Source: Bryopsis sp. KO-2023
Lineage: Eukaryota > Chlorophyta > Ulvophyceae > Bryopsidales > Bryopsidaceae
Direction of reading: 5' to 3'
Length of the DNA stretch: 64,000 nt
NCBI GenBank assembly: GCA_030272585.1
Contig: BSYQ01000004.1
Coordinates: forward strand, 3,472,001 to 3,536,000
Of this stretch, positions 48,399 through 55,473 are shown one piece after another. Position 1 is the stretch's first letter. Each line of letters starts with the position of its first letter. A program made the translations under genes and the position numbers. A model generated the notes under the pieces. It searched no databases. It was not told the origin of the DNA and saw nothing but the letters and a program-made list of their open reading frames with translations.

Positions 48399-50036
48399 GG
48401 AAGATCTGACATCACAGGTGATTATTGAGTTGTATTTTTTTTTCCAAAATTTTGGTCCGGTTCCGGTTTTTTCCGGTTTTTTCCGGTGTTTTACGGTGTT
48501 TTACGGTTTTTTACGGGTGTTTTACGGGTGTTTTACGGGTTTTTTACGGTTTTTTACGGTTTTTTACGGTGTTTTACGGTGTTTACGGTGTTTTACGGTG
48601 TTTACGGTTTTTTACGGTTTTTTACGGTTTTTTACGGTCGAACAAATTTTCACTATCATTGACATGTTGTGTTCCAATCGATTTCAATGCATGTCTGTGA
48701 GGTGACAAGTGTTGTGTGATCTGCAGGGAGAGGGCACGGCAGAGACCATGGATGTGGAAGTGGTTGGCCCTTCTCAACAGGCTGGTGGCCCTTCGCAACA
48801 GTCTGGTGCACCATCATCGCAGCCGGCACCCCCACCAAGAAAACCTAGGGTGCTGCAACTCCCCACGATCGTGAGCACACGGTGGAACAGCACCTTCATC
48901 ATGCTCCAGAGAGCCGTGAGGCTCAGGCCAGCAATCGATCGATTGCTAGCTGAGCAACATGGGGAGGGGGATGAGCACCGTGAAATAACACCACGGCAGT
49001 GGACGCTGCTGGAGAGCCTGTTGGAGTTGCTGAAAATTGCGAGGGATGCCACACACCTGTAAGTACAACATTGCAGAAAAAAAACCAAACAAAAAACTTG
49101 ATTATTGAGAAGATGTATGATTTTTCAAGTAGTGTGAACAAAACGACAAAAGAAAAAACAGGGAATAACAAACTGAACTGCAGCCCGTTATTTATCAAGT
49201 ATTCATTCAATGTGATGTCTTGTTTTAGATTGGAGGCATCGAAAACAGTGACAAGCGGGAGGGTGGTCCTGACGTTCGCGAGGATCCACAGTTTTTGGAA
49301 AGACTGGATCAAAACAAATGTGGAGGCCGTGAAGGAGGGGAGATCCCCCCCACCGAACATCCAGGCGCTGTCGCCAATTGTGTATGCCATGGTGGACAAG
49401 CTGGAGAAGGAATGGAGCGACCCGCAGCTCGGGCTGGCCTGGATGTTGTGCGCTCTTATGGATGTGTCAGTGCGGTGGCGATCCCTCGAAGAAGCGTACC
49501 TGTTTTTGCAACTGCTGCCCGACAACCAAGCTGATTTTCCTGCTCCCCAGGGGATACTCCGGTTTTACCCTGAGAGACTCCTCTTCCACAAGTCCTCCAT
49601 GCTGAGGCACCTAAGGATACTGCTTTCGGATCATGCACGTGATCTGATCGAGAAGGGGGAGATCACCGTCCAAGCCACACAAACCAAAAAAAGAAAAGGG
49701 AACATAAGCACAGTCTTGTGCAGCGATGACAGCGATGACGGTGGTGGTGGGGGTGACAGGACCTTGGCTTTGCATGAAATAGACAGATTTCTGGGTGAGA
49801 GACAGAATATGGGCAAGTGTAGTGAACCCCTGGTGTGGTGGCGGGAAAATAAAAGTCGACTTCCGATAGTTAGTGAGTTGGCTCGTCGATATCTTGCTGT
49901 CCCAAGCAGCTCAGCTGCTAGTGAGCGTGCGTTTTCAAAACTGGGACACATAGTGCGTTCTAGAAGGTCACGGTTATCCGATGATCACGTCACCGAGCTT
50001 TCACTTTTATCGGGCTGGTGTGAAGAGCGGGGTTGA
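39007..50036 (+). CDS. hAT transposase (BED finger), interrupted by two elements
   Basis: Exons 39007-39214, 39300-40009 (holding the small hAT relative), 40185-48192 (holding the chromovirus), 48325-48417, 48727-49058 and 49229-50036. Apart from the two insertions and their target duplications the splice phases close, giving about 835 codons. The N-terminal BED zinc finger reads CLLCGHMCSW then IKSHCSGRH. The hAT core includes WKVTAFTTDLWKSR, IISDCGSNIRKAL and LRCSLHMLHNVV. The C-terminal dimerisation domain has the classic SSAASERAFSKLGHI. A poly-alanine tract (CTG/GCT repeat) lies in exon 4. As it stands the insertions should prevent a full transposase, though the copy itself looks recent. 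Confidence 0.83.
39460..39925. mobile_element. Non-autonomous hAT relative C (466 bp) inside hAT B
   Basis: Same terminal repeats as hAT B (CAGAGATAGGACTT), flanked by an 8-bp target duplication GCAGCAGG (39452-39459 and 39926-39933), the hallmark of hAT insertion. Its left end matches the right end of B and its right end matches the left end of B, so it is inserted in the opposite orientation. It lies in exon 2 of the transposase. It has no coding capacity but holds a tRNA-like core. Confidence 0.88.
39633..39703 (+). other. tRNA-like sequence inside element C
   Basis: A D-arm/A-box-like stretch (GTGGTTCAGTGCTAAAGC), an anticodon-loop-like CTGTAGT (anticodon GTA position), and a T-arm/B-box GGGTTCGAATCCCC at the normal spacing. 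The anticodon and acceptor stems do not pair well, so it is a tRNA-derived relic, not a working tRNA gene. Confidence 0.6.
40394..40714 (+). repeat. 5' LTR of chromovirus D
   Basis: 321 bp. On its minus strand it carries tRNA-like pieces: an A-box-like CTCAGCCGAGCGGTTAGGA (about 40481-40500) with a B-box GAGTTCGAACCCC (about 40434-40446), and a second B-box-like GGAGGTTCGAATCCTCC (40588-40603). It also shows the ACCGTAA motif seen in the hAT ends. Confidence 0.9.
40809..42377 (+). CDS. Chromovirus D gag
   Basis: Open frame of 522 codons starting 95 bp after the 5' LTR. The N-terminal third is coiled-coil (repeats of VEKLxNKHGxxxxKxxKA). The middle carries the retrotransposon gag core (RGAAQEWYTVKKASN, YFDPFDKAETARDQLF). 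The end has a CCHC zinc knuckle (CHNCGKFGHFARECRS). It overlaps the start of pol in another frame, as is common in this family. CpG content is normal here, unlike pol. Confidence 0.9.
   Translation: MSAEDLNNVLESVAALKTGCKALEDRLGELEGLEIKTEIANIHKAGQNVEKLVNKHGDEFAKVHKAGLAVEKLANKHGESLQKLSKAVGKLDEAGAGLQDKVKAVKEKVAELGTTNETRHVETTGKLELLEKSAGEIRADMLKVRQGGTKLEQKVSKVSLESQANHQKLMQKLDELTLSQTLRETQAMEFRTETDTKFATVLATMTELTEQQSTAQSAAGHTLEAGSGLHKKLLDLQEQMANQKLELQASLLAAKHEMEERVRQARTTAGATSGGSAAGPSIPDAWNFAPIRLGNPPQFFGKTGEGASDWVESMETYFVASGCPVGKRALLASTVLRGAAQEWYTVKKASNPMVMASWDVLGQELIEYFDPFDKAETARDQLFRLTHKKGTLREHISLFSKLLIKTPTMATEDKIHLFTHSLQAKIKSHVFLNRPQTFDEAVQLALQADRAAGRAGNEQTPWYPKQNRQYDDKMEIGAVSGEKWNQSSPKKGKCHNCGKFGHFARECRSKKKGGQNKSSGNE
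42296..46924 (+). CDS. Chromovirus D pol with chromodomain
   Basis: Open frame of 1542 codons. Parts in order: a Ser/Lys-rich linker, protease (CLIDSGATGDFMD), RT (FCVDYRALNRATK, VQVFLDDILIYS), RNase H (IVATDGSQSGVGGVL), integrase with its zinc finger (CRSCPVCQKTK), catalytic core (VSLDLITGLP, VSDRDARFTS, QTERLNRILEES), and a C-terminal chromodomain (EFLIRWQGYDRGHDSWEP). From about 42.72 kb to its end I see no CpG dinucleotide at all; arginine is coded by AGA/AGG only. Confidence 0.93.
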   Translation: MRKVRAFRERMSIEEEGWPKQVVGKRVGPPWTRPGGASKKPGHANVMSEMSSGSRQNGSQDKEGMNENQRIVSDGKVLVVDKVGVETSKGSPGNGAQANAGSRCNTSSSYGRRFGGGKLARSSTSDSRAGKGDPDSINAQGSIPTVLGQSKQKTPEKEGITKDRVQSSPSKGSVEVQTQIQRLKESTSKPREVLTASGVWKSTQATGDSQGGHGIHKKVRFSPPAETHCPTPSQEKVENMMTGKLGSVGQGDLGSTLLYVPGKLQKQTVKCLIDSGATGDFMDVQTAQENALKIFKDAHLSVELADGSRLLLKQQALVRIRMGPWVIKRIFWMVPNLKHKVILGKAWLVDHNPHINWRSHVITICRPNKAPIKLQGFHPKVATTQDPQEINLLSASEAKKCLKNRNGEAYLVLVRKAQDPQASGEINAAKQIRNPGESMEVKGTEDGTDANFKSMVDGLDDELHELKDVLNAYKAVFPMDLPNHLPPHRPWDMKIPLKDGTKPIFGPLYKQSPKELDALREQLDYLLEKGMIRPSHSTFGAPVLFVPKPGGALRFCVDYRALNRATKVTQFPIPRMDEMLDRLNHARYFSKVDLRAGFWQLRMAPGEEGKTSFRTKYGQFEFLVMPMGLSGSPGHFMSMMNEILAPYIDKFVQVFLDDILIYSSTPEEHARHMKLVLEALRKHQLYAKLVKSAVGKKEVDFLGTWVTHQGVQPMADKLDAIKQWPTPSNVHDVRSFLGLCCFYRRFVANFSGKAAALTNLTKGNQHFIWGEEEKQAFEDLKEALCSAPVLIHPREDWPWIVATDGSQSGVGGVLMQEGPDGLHPVAFESHKLTDAESRYPIHEIELLGIVHCLKKWRAYLEGREFVLRTDNQSLVWLDSQQHLSRRQARWVEFLAPFRFQTVHIPGKDNVVADALSRCPHPVDPRDSGSGGGDLKASTPPGTTKTLVQHDGKVQRYQGLGAWGENHPQDLVFDEQPGEPLGSRLVKVTGCQTGKLPERLKTDVMPSDARGGTKWGTGKGLSRSDEQINALEKSSMEPMAQGSPKEVADAQMNDAHCKEILKRLDSDIQTQRVFKMSTDGVLQTVEGKIVVPQSLKAMVMKEGHDSLLGGHKGKERTLSTLQQNFWWKKMSQEVAQYCRSCPVCQKTKSSTQKIAGDLQPLQIPNRRWSSVSLDLITGLPRTERGKDAIVVFVDRMSKMSHFCATEGTIGAVGMARMLFDEVWRHHGMPEDLVSDRDARFTSELWKELMKLVGTTLKMSSARHPQSDGQTERLNRILEESLRAYVNHSQSDWDLKLSAAEFVYNQGKQSSTGYSPFYLNSGEEPLVPAALLGRKKIETPIRGVDEILNDLKMDVEVAKTCIARAQNRQKQNADKHRREDEFRVNDVVLLSTKDLKLAGDRCKKLGPKYVGPFKILKRVGQVAYELEVPQQWSLHPVFHISKLRRYIQDEQYGEREPNPVPPEIIDGNPEFHVERFLDHREIRRGRGRGRTSREFLIRWQGYDRGHDSWEPIRNLENCPDIAAAYFQQNQLEASVQEKRIWGWR
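47245..47565 (+). repeat. 3' LTR of chromovirus D
   Basis: 321 bp, reads the same as the 5' LTR, including the tRNA-like pieces (about 47285-47354 and 47439-47454). CpG dinucleotides reappear at its first bases after the CpG-free pol and leader. Confidence 0.92.
48075..48117. repeat. G-rich coding tract in hAT transposase
   Basis: GGGGGGAA-type runs encoding a Gly/Glu stretch in exon 3 of the hAT transposase. Confidence 0.7.
48355..48397. repeat. CTG/GCT trinucleotide repeat (poly-alanine)
   Basis: About 14 uninterrupted GCT/GCA units in exon 4 of the hAT transposase, encoding a poly-alanine run. Confidence 0.9.
48455..48638. repeat. Tandem repeat, ~10-bp unit GTTTTTTACG, in transposase intron
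   Basis: About 17 copies of a 9-11-bp unit (TTTTTTACGG and variants, starting as TTTTTTCCGG). The ACGG core is the same as the TTACGGT motif in the ends of the element. Confidence 0.85.
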
Positions 50037-50040
50037 TTGG

Positions 50041-50103
50041 AGGGGGGGGGTGATTCAATGGGGAAAGGGGGGAGGGGGGGGAAGGGGGGGGAAGGGGGGG
50101 GGA
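50041..50103. repeat. Poly-G tracts after transposase stop
   Basis: Six runs of six or more G separated by AA or AT in about 60 bp, directly after the transposase stop codon; capable of forming G-quadruplexes. Confidence 0.8.
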
Positions 50104-50147
50104 AAACCAAAAAAAAAATAGAATCAAAATGAATCATCCGATGGGAT

Positions 50148-50655
50148 GTTAATGGTTGTGACTCTGTGGGTTAATGGGCTGTTGGGATTATGTGGGTTGA
50201 TGGGCTGTTGGGATACTGTGGGTTTATAAACAGTTGGGATTCTGTGGGTTGATGGGTGGGATCATGTGAGTTAATGGTTGTGACTCTGTGGGTTGATGGG
50301 CTGTTGGGATTATGTGGGTTGATGGGCTGTTGGGATACTGTGGGTTTATAAACAGTTGGGATTCTGTGGGTTGATGGGTGGGATCATGTGAGTTAATGGT
50401 TGTGACTCTGTGGGTTGATGGGCTGTTGGGATTATGTGGGTTGATGGGCTGTTGGGACTCTGTGGGTTTTTGGGCTGTTGGGACTCTGTGGGTTGATGGG
50501 CTGTTGGGATTATGTGGGTTGATGGGCTGTTGGGATACTGTGGGTTTATAAACAGTTGGGATTCTGTGGGTTGATGGGTGGGATCATTTGAGTTAATGGT
50601 TGTGACTCTGTGGGTTCATGACCTGTTGGGACTCTGTGGGATGTTGGGCTGGGTG
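50148..50655. repeat. Higher-order minisatellite, 122-bp unit
   Basis: Copies start at 50148, 50270, 50392 and 50592. The unit is itself built from a roughly 20-bp sub-repeat (GGGCTGTTGGGATTATGTGG-like). The third copy is extended by extra sub-repeats. It lies in the 3' part of the hAT, before the right subterminal array. Confidence 0.88.
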
Positions 50656-50699
50656 GGAACAAATATAAATGGTTTTACAACCACTCTGTGGATGTTTCT

Positions 50700-51066
50700 C
50701 CCTGTATCAGGTGTGACCGTAGCAACCGTAGTGACCCGTAATGACTCCGTACATCCCGTACCGTACTTTGGCAACTACGGTGCACTACGGACCGTAAAAA
50801 CAACCGTAAAAGACTGACCGTAACACCGTAATTGACCCACCGGACCACCGTAAATTCTGACCGTAACACCGTAACCCGTAAAACCGTAAACCATAAAAAA
50901 CCACCGTAACCAGGACCGTAACCAACCGTAAATCAGCCGGACCGTAACCGGAGTAAACAAGTCCGGTTACGGTACGGAGTTACGGCCGTAGTACGGTGAC
51001 CGTAACCCGACCGTAACCGGACCGGACCGGAGCCGGACCAAAAAATCGGCCCAAGTCCTATCTCTG
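50700..51066. repeat. Right subterminal motif array of hAT B
   Basis: Dense ACCGTAA/CCGTAAC and CCGGACC motifs leading into the right terminal repeat AAGTCCTATCTCTG. It is related to, but different from, the left end. Confidence 0.75.
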
Positions 51067-51182
51067 CTCCTCAACCAATTTCTGAATGGCCGTGACTTTT
51101 TCAGAAGTGGCGGGCGTTTTCCACACGAGTGGATACGCCGAGGCTTGGCATAAGGCGGATATCAGGAGTAGTGATAACACAA

Positions 51183-51194
51183 GCTCCGAAACCA
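51183..51194 (-). promoter_or_regulatory. Primer-binding site of LTR element A
   Basis: TGGTTTCGGAGC on the minus strand, directly next to the inner edge of the right LTR. The same 12 bases follow the 5' LTR of chromovirus D and occur at 37866, so these elements are likely primed by the same tRNA. Confidence 0.7.
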
Positions 51195-51365
51195 TGTTAA
51201 TATCGCCAGCCTTAGCCTTGTTTCGAACAAGTGTTTTTCTTACAGAAAATTGTTCACGGACACAATCCTACTTTCCAAACTTATACTTCAAGATCTCTCC
51301 TCTCATTAACTAATTTAGTTCACATCTACAGAAATTAAGGCTACTCTGAAATCAAATTCCCAACA
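51195..51365 (-). repeat. Right LTR (5' LTR) of element A
   Basis: 171 bp, near-identical to 32796-32966; followed by the target duplication GCAC. Confidence 0.9.
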
Positions 51366-51369
51366 GCAC

Positions 51370-53691
51370 CCATTCTTGTATGGATGTTGGAAGCTTTTTT
51401 TAAGAGAGCGGGGGTATTTCTTCTTTTGTTATTGAAGTTTAATAGGAATTAATAGTTACAGAATTCATGCAATTTCAAGGAACGTCGTGCTTGTGGGGTC
51501 ATCGTTTATTGTGTTGTAAAAGATCAAGAAATGGTCTCAAATTACACTGTTGTTTTAGGAGATTTCTTTTACTTGGGGGTGCATTAATTGTATTGCTGCT
51601 TCGTGTAAAAGAAGATGTTTAAAAGATGATGGTGCCACGTCAAGCAGCTAAACAGAAATTGCACTGATTAATTAATCCACTTTCTGATTAAGGAGGGAAT
51701 TTCTCTTGGAAAAAAATAGAGAGTGTTCTTTCCTCGTATTGTGCATCCAATCTAAAATTTATATCATCAGGCAAGGAACGAAATTCTACAGAAATTTTCA
51801 GTAATAAGTCTCTGCATCCTTCAACTCCCCCCCCCATAAAATCCAATAGAAAAAACAGCAAGCACACCGGACAGTTTGTTTTCTTTGATGGCAAAAGAGT
51901 GCTTCAAGTCATTGTTTGCAAGTTTTCCAAACAATAAAAACAACAAAAGTTACCTTCTAAATAATCAGAATAGCTTACAAAGGCACAACAACAAGACTGG
52001 TCTTTTTTTTTTCTTTTTCTTTTGCGAGAGGCGCCTGGACACACATATGGACGAACAGAAAAAAAAAAGAATAATAATCCACTCTTCTGTTCATCGTCAT
52101 ATTACAAAGGAATCCGGCCATCAAACATTTTTTTTCTTTTTTTTTTTTTTATCATCCTCCCTAATCCCAGCCATTGCAAATCTTTACAAAAAAAATAAAA
52201 AAACGAAGAAGAAAAATTCCAAAAGGGATAAGTGCAAGTCGACGACAATTTTTCAACGCTTTTCTCTATTTTTTTCGTGTTTTGAATTTGGCAATTCATA
52301 GATGCCCTCATAAAAAGACTTCTCTTGGGGGGATCATAACCAATCAGTCGGTAAGCAATAAAAACAATGCCCAAACACACAGATGTCCATCAAATCATCT
52401 CTATGTCAGAAAAACTAACTTGCAACAGCCCACCTCAGCTATCTTCCCAGAAACCCCCTCACCCCTTTCCCCCTTTGTTTTTTTTCATCGGGCATGTTCT
52501 CCTTTATTTTCGGCCAACAAAACCGTTTCATTTTTTTGTTTTCACATATTTAATATGAAACATCCAACCCGCAACACATTTCCTCACCCGTCCGCCACCT
52601 CGATTTTGTTGGTTCATACTTGTCTTTTCCTTTCTTTTTTTTTTCCCACCTTTTTTTTTGTTGTTTTTTTCCTCCTCCTTGCAACCATCCTATTCTTCCA
52701 ACCCTCCCCTCACCCAATGACACGGCAGCATGATCACATGGTTTTTTTTTACCTTTCCTTTTCTTTCTTTGTTTATGAATATGGAGCAAACAAAGGGTGA
52801 ATCGATTAGGTTCACCATAGAAAATGGGTCAAAAAAATCGTGTTCTTTTTTTTTCCTTTGCATTTTTTTTTCTCATAAAACGCCCTTTTTTTTCTTGGGA
52901 AGGGGACCTAGTTTCCTTTCCTTTCCGTTCCTTATGCTTTCTTTGATTGTTTTTGCACCCTCTAACCAAAATACCATATACCATCATGGGCAAATATTTA
53001 TGGAAGCAAGAGGAAGAGGGGGAAAAAGAGGGAAAAGCAAAAATTCCAAACTTTGGAAGAGAATCAAGCAAAAAAAGGGGGGAAAGGGATGAGAATTAAA
53101 CATCAAACTCAAAAAAAAAAGGAGAAAAAAAAAAACCAAAAAAAAAAAAATCCAGATGGGGGGAATGAAATTAACTCCACATAACTTCTCAATTTCCTCC
53201 ACTTTAATCATCGTATTTTTCCCCCCATCCCGAGAAAAGAAGGCTTCGAAGGAAAAGCGTCATGTACATGTACATTTCTCCATAATGTAAACAATTCTGT
53301 CGAAAGGAACGATCTCCTTTATCTCTCTTTTTTTCTTGTTTCGTCCCCCCGGCCCCCCCCCCCCCACCTTTTCTTTTTCTTTCCTTTTTCTTTTCTTGAA
53401 TGACACACAACCATTACCCAAAACGAGGAAATGTTACTGGAGGTACATTTATTCATAGGATGTCCCAAAAAGGCAAGCTAAAACACCTGACGTGACGTCA
53501 CCTCAGGGCCCAGAGTTAAAAACTTTCAACGAAATTGAAAGCTTGAGGCAAAAATTAGATGTCGGTTTGTACTGCTCTGAAATTTGTTAAGATGCGTGTA
53601 AGAATTCCCATCCGATGGAGCCATTGGACGGGTGGTTGCGCTTGATGTTTGTCCTCTCTCTCTTTTTTCTTCTGTTCTTTTGTTGTCCAAG
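51370..53691. other. Displaced fasciclin 3' region and low-complexity spacer
   Basis: About 2.3 kb without a recognisable gene. Its first part is the sequence that would follow the fasciclin stop codon if the nest were absent. From 51.98 to 53.4 kb it is dominated by homopolymer A, T and C runs (for example C-runs at 53347-53365). A TGACGTGACGTCA element lies near 53489, close to the end of the GH17 gene. Confidence 0.45.
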
Positions 53692-55473
53692 TCAGCAACC
53701 AGAGGTTTCGGAGGATGCCATCTCCTTAACAGACCTATCGCTCCGAAAGATGCCGAAATGGAAATCGGACATGTCGTCGGGTTCATCCACCATCGACTTC
53801 TTCCATTCAGAGTCGCACAGCTCAAACCAAAAATATTCAATGCCCATGTTCCTGGCATACTCAGGCCATTTCTGCAACACCATCACATGCTCAAGTTAGA
53901 AAAAAAATACAGGTCAAATCCGATGGAAGGTCAAATTGCCCCCGTGCTACTTTACAGTCATTTACAACGTCTGGCACCAGTTACTGCCATGGATCCCAAA
54001 AAGAGTGGCAACCTTAACCAACCAAGACTCCCTGAAGTGTTCCTTCCCCCCCCCAAAAAAAATAAAAAATCAAATCCAAGTCCGAAAAAAAGAAGAGAAT
54101 ATACATATATATATATATATGTATAAAAAGAGAGATCCTTTAGAAATTGAGGTGATTTTACGCAAGACCATAAGGCCCAGTGCAGCCTGTTCACGGAAAT
54201 GTGTTACGAGCTCTATAGAGAGAGAGAGATATTTTGATTTGATGGTTCCAAGTATGCGCTGGCCAACACACCTTCATGAAGTGCTTGGTGACGTCCATCT
54301 TGCCTTCGTGGGCCTCACCATTTTTTGAATCGGTGGGCCATCCAACCTCCGCTACTATAAATCTTTTTCCAGGGTAGTAAGACTTCAGCATGTCCATCGA
54401 GTGCATGGTTCCCATCACAGCCATTCCGGCCATGTTCTCAGGGTTGCTGTCGCCAGCAAGGTGCGTGTTATAAAATGGGTGGATATTTGCCCCCACCGCA
54501 TCAGAAACTGCCACAACCTCGGGATGGGGAAATACCTCAACAGAGAAAATATCAACATTGCGCAGAACATCACTGTTAACCTCTTCGGCCAGTGCTCGAA
54601 CCTGCATGAAAAGAAAAAAGAGGAAGACAGCACAACAGTCAGCCCACAAAAAAACGACCTGTTGCGTCTTACTGTTGGCTGGGAGGTGTTTCAGCAGCTG
54701 CACGCCGATTTTTTTTGAGAGGAAGCTGCACTTGAGAGTGTCTCCAAATGGCCTTGCCTTTGATCACACTACTCTAGGTTTGAACAGGTTTCATGTCAGT
54801 CCGAGGGGGAGTTATCCATGATTGCACTGTTCTGTCAGCCTCTCGGAAAACTGTGGAGGGACGCACAGACAGATAGAGAATCCCCCAAACCATCAGACAA
54901 ATTGTTTGTTGTGTGTTCCTGTGCATACCTTCCTCCTGGTTTCCTTTACTCGATTTGCCACTTCCGTGGGGGTCATGGTCTCCCTGTACAAGGCTTCATT
55001 GCCGACAACGATCCCATGGATGTCAGCCTGTGGATGCCGCCTCAAGATCTGTATGAGGTCGTCAATCTCCTTCTGATCCGAGGCACGGTTATCAATCCAC
55101 ACCCCAATCAAGACTCGAAACCCGTTCCAGAAGAGCAAGTCCAACACCTCTGGGCATTCGGTGGAGTAGGTTCGGACTTTAGTAGTGTATTTCTTCATGA
55201 GGCACAGATCTTGTTGAATCTCCCCTGCATGTGGGCAGACTCCCATGTACCGATATGGGGCATATGCCACTCCAAACAGTTCATCGGATGCCTTGCATCA
55301 GAGAGCAGCAACTTCTTTCAGCAACACTGTGGTTGTATGAGCTGAGGGTGCTTTTCAGAGGTCTTGTTTTTCTGCGTTAACGCAAGTTCGCAACTCACCA
55401 CAGCCACCTTTAGGCACACGACCAGAAGGATACCTATCGCCCAGCGGCTTCCGGCACCAGTCAGACACGCCAT
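53692..55473 (-). CDS. GH17 beta-1,3-glucanase-like, copy 1
   Basis: Four minus-strand exons: 55473-55399, 55291-54929, 54601-54272, 53871-53692; all phase 0, 315 residues. Exon 1 is exactly a signal peptide (MACLTGAGSRWAIGILLVVC). Exon 2 carries the (beta/alpha)8 start FGVAYAPYRYMGVCPH and the acid/base motif VVGNEALYR. Exon 3 carries the nucleophile motif VAEVGWPTDS. Exon 4 has the EYFWFELCDSEWK block. GH17 enzymes cut or rearrange beta-1,3-glucans in walls or storage glucans; this form resembles the fungal/protist SCW4/BGL2 type more than plant glucanases. Secreted. One of three in a row with the same intron positions; adhesion to the wall or remodelling is inferred. Confidence 0.88.

Larger units (their letters stand above)
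38543..51066 (+). mobile_element. hAT DNA transposon B, autonomous-type, with two insertions
   Basis: 14-bp perfect terminal inverted repeats CAGAGATAGGACTT / AAGTCCTATCTCTG at 38543 and 51066. Both subterminal regions are packed with ACCGTAA/TTACGGT and CCGGA motifs. It encodes a hAT transposase on the plus strand. Inside it sit a small relative (39460-39925) and a chromovirus (40394-47565); without them it would be about 4.9 kb. Unlike its small relative it has no 8-bp target duplication: the flanks read ATGGGAAG on the left and CTCCTCAA on the right, which suggests a rearrangement after insertion. It lies inside LTR element A. Confidence 0.85.
32796..51365 (-). mobile_element. LTR element A (Ty3/gypsy-like, minus strand), broken, host of a nest
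   Basis: Bounded by two direct 171-bp LTRs (32796-32966 and 51195-51365) that differ at only one position I noticed, each starting TG and ending CA. The flanks show a 4-bp target duplication GCAC (32792-32795 and 51366-51369). Pol lies on the minus strand, and a primer-binding site complementary to a tRNA 3' end touches the right LTR, so the right LTR is the 5' one. Reverse transcriptase/RNase H and integrase parts are near the left end. The interior is broken by at least one large insertion (the hAT at 38543-51066) and is rearranged. LTR similarity suggests a recent insertion. Family placement rests on RT, DDE integrase and LTR form. Confidence 0.8.

Noticed and set aside
51070-51193. Signal-peptide-like frame starting at the LTR/PBS junction of element A on the minus strand
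   Set aside because: The ATG is formed by the LTR end and the primer-binding site; better read as element leader than as a secreted host protein.
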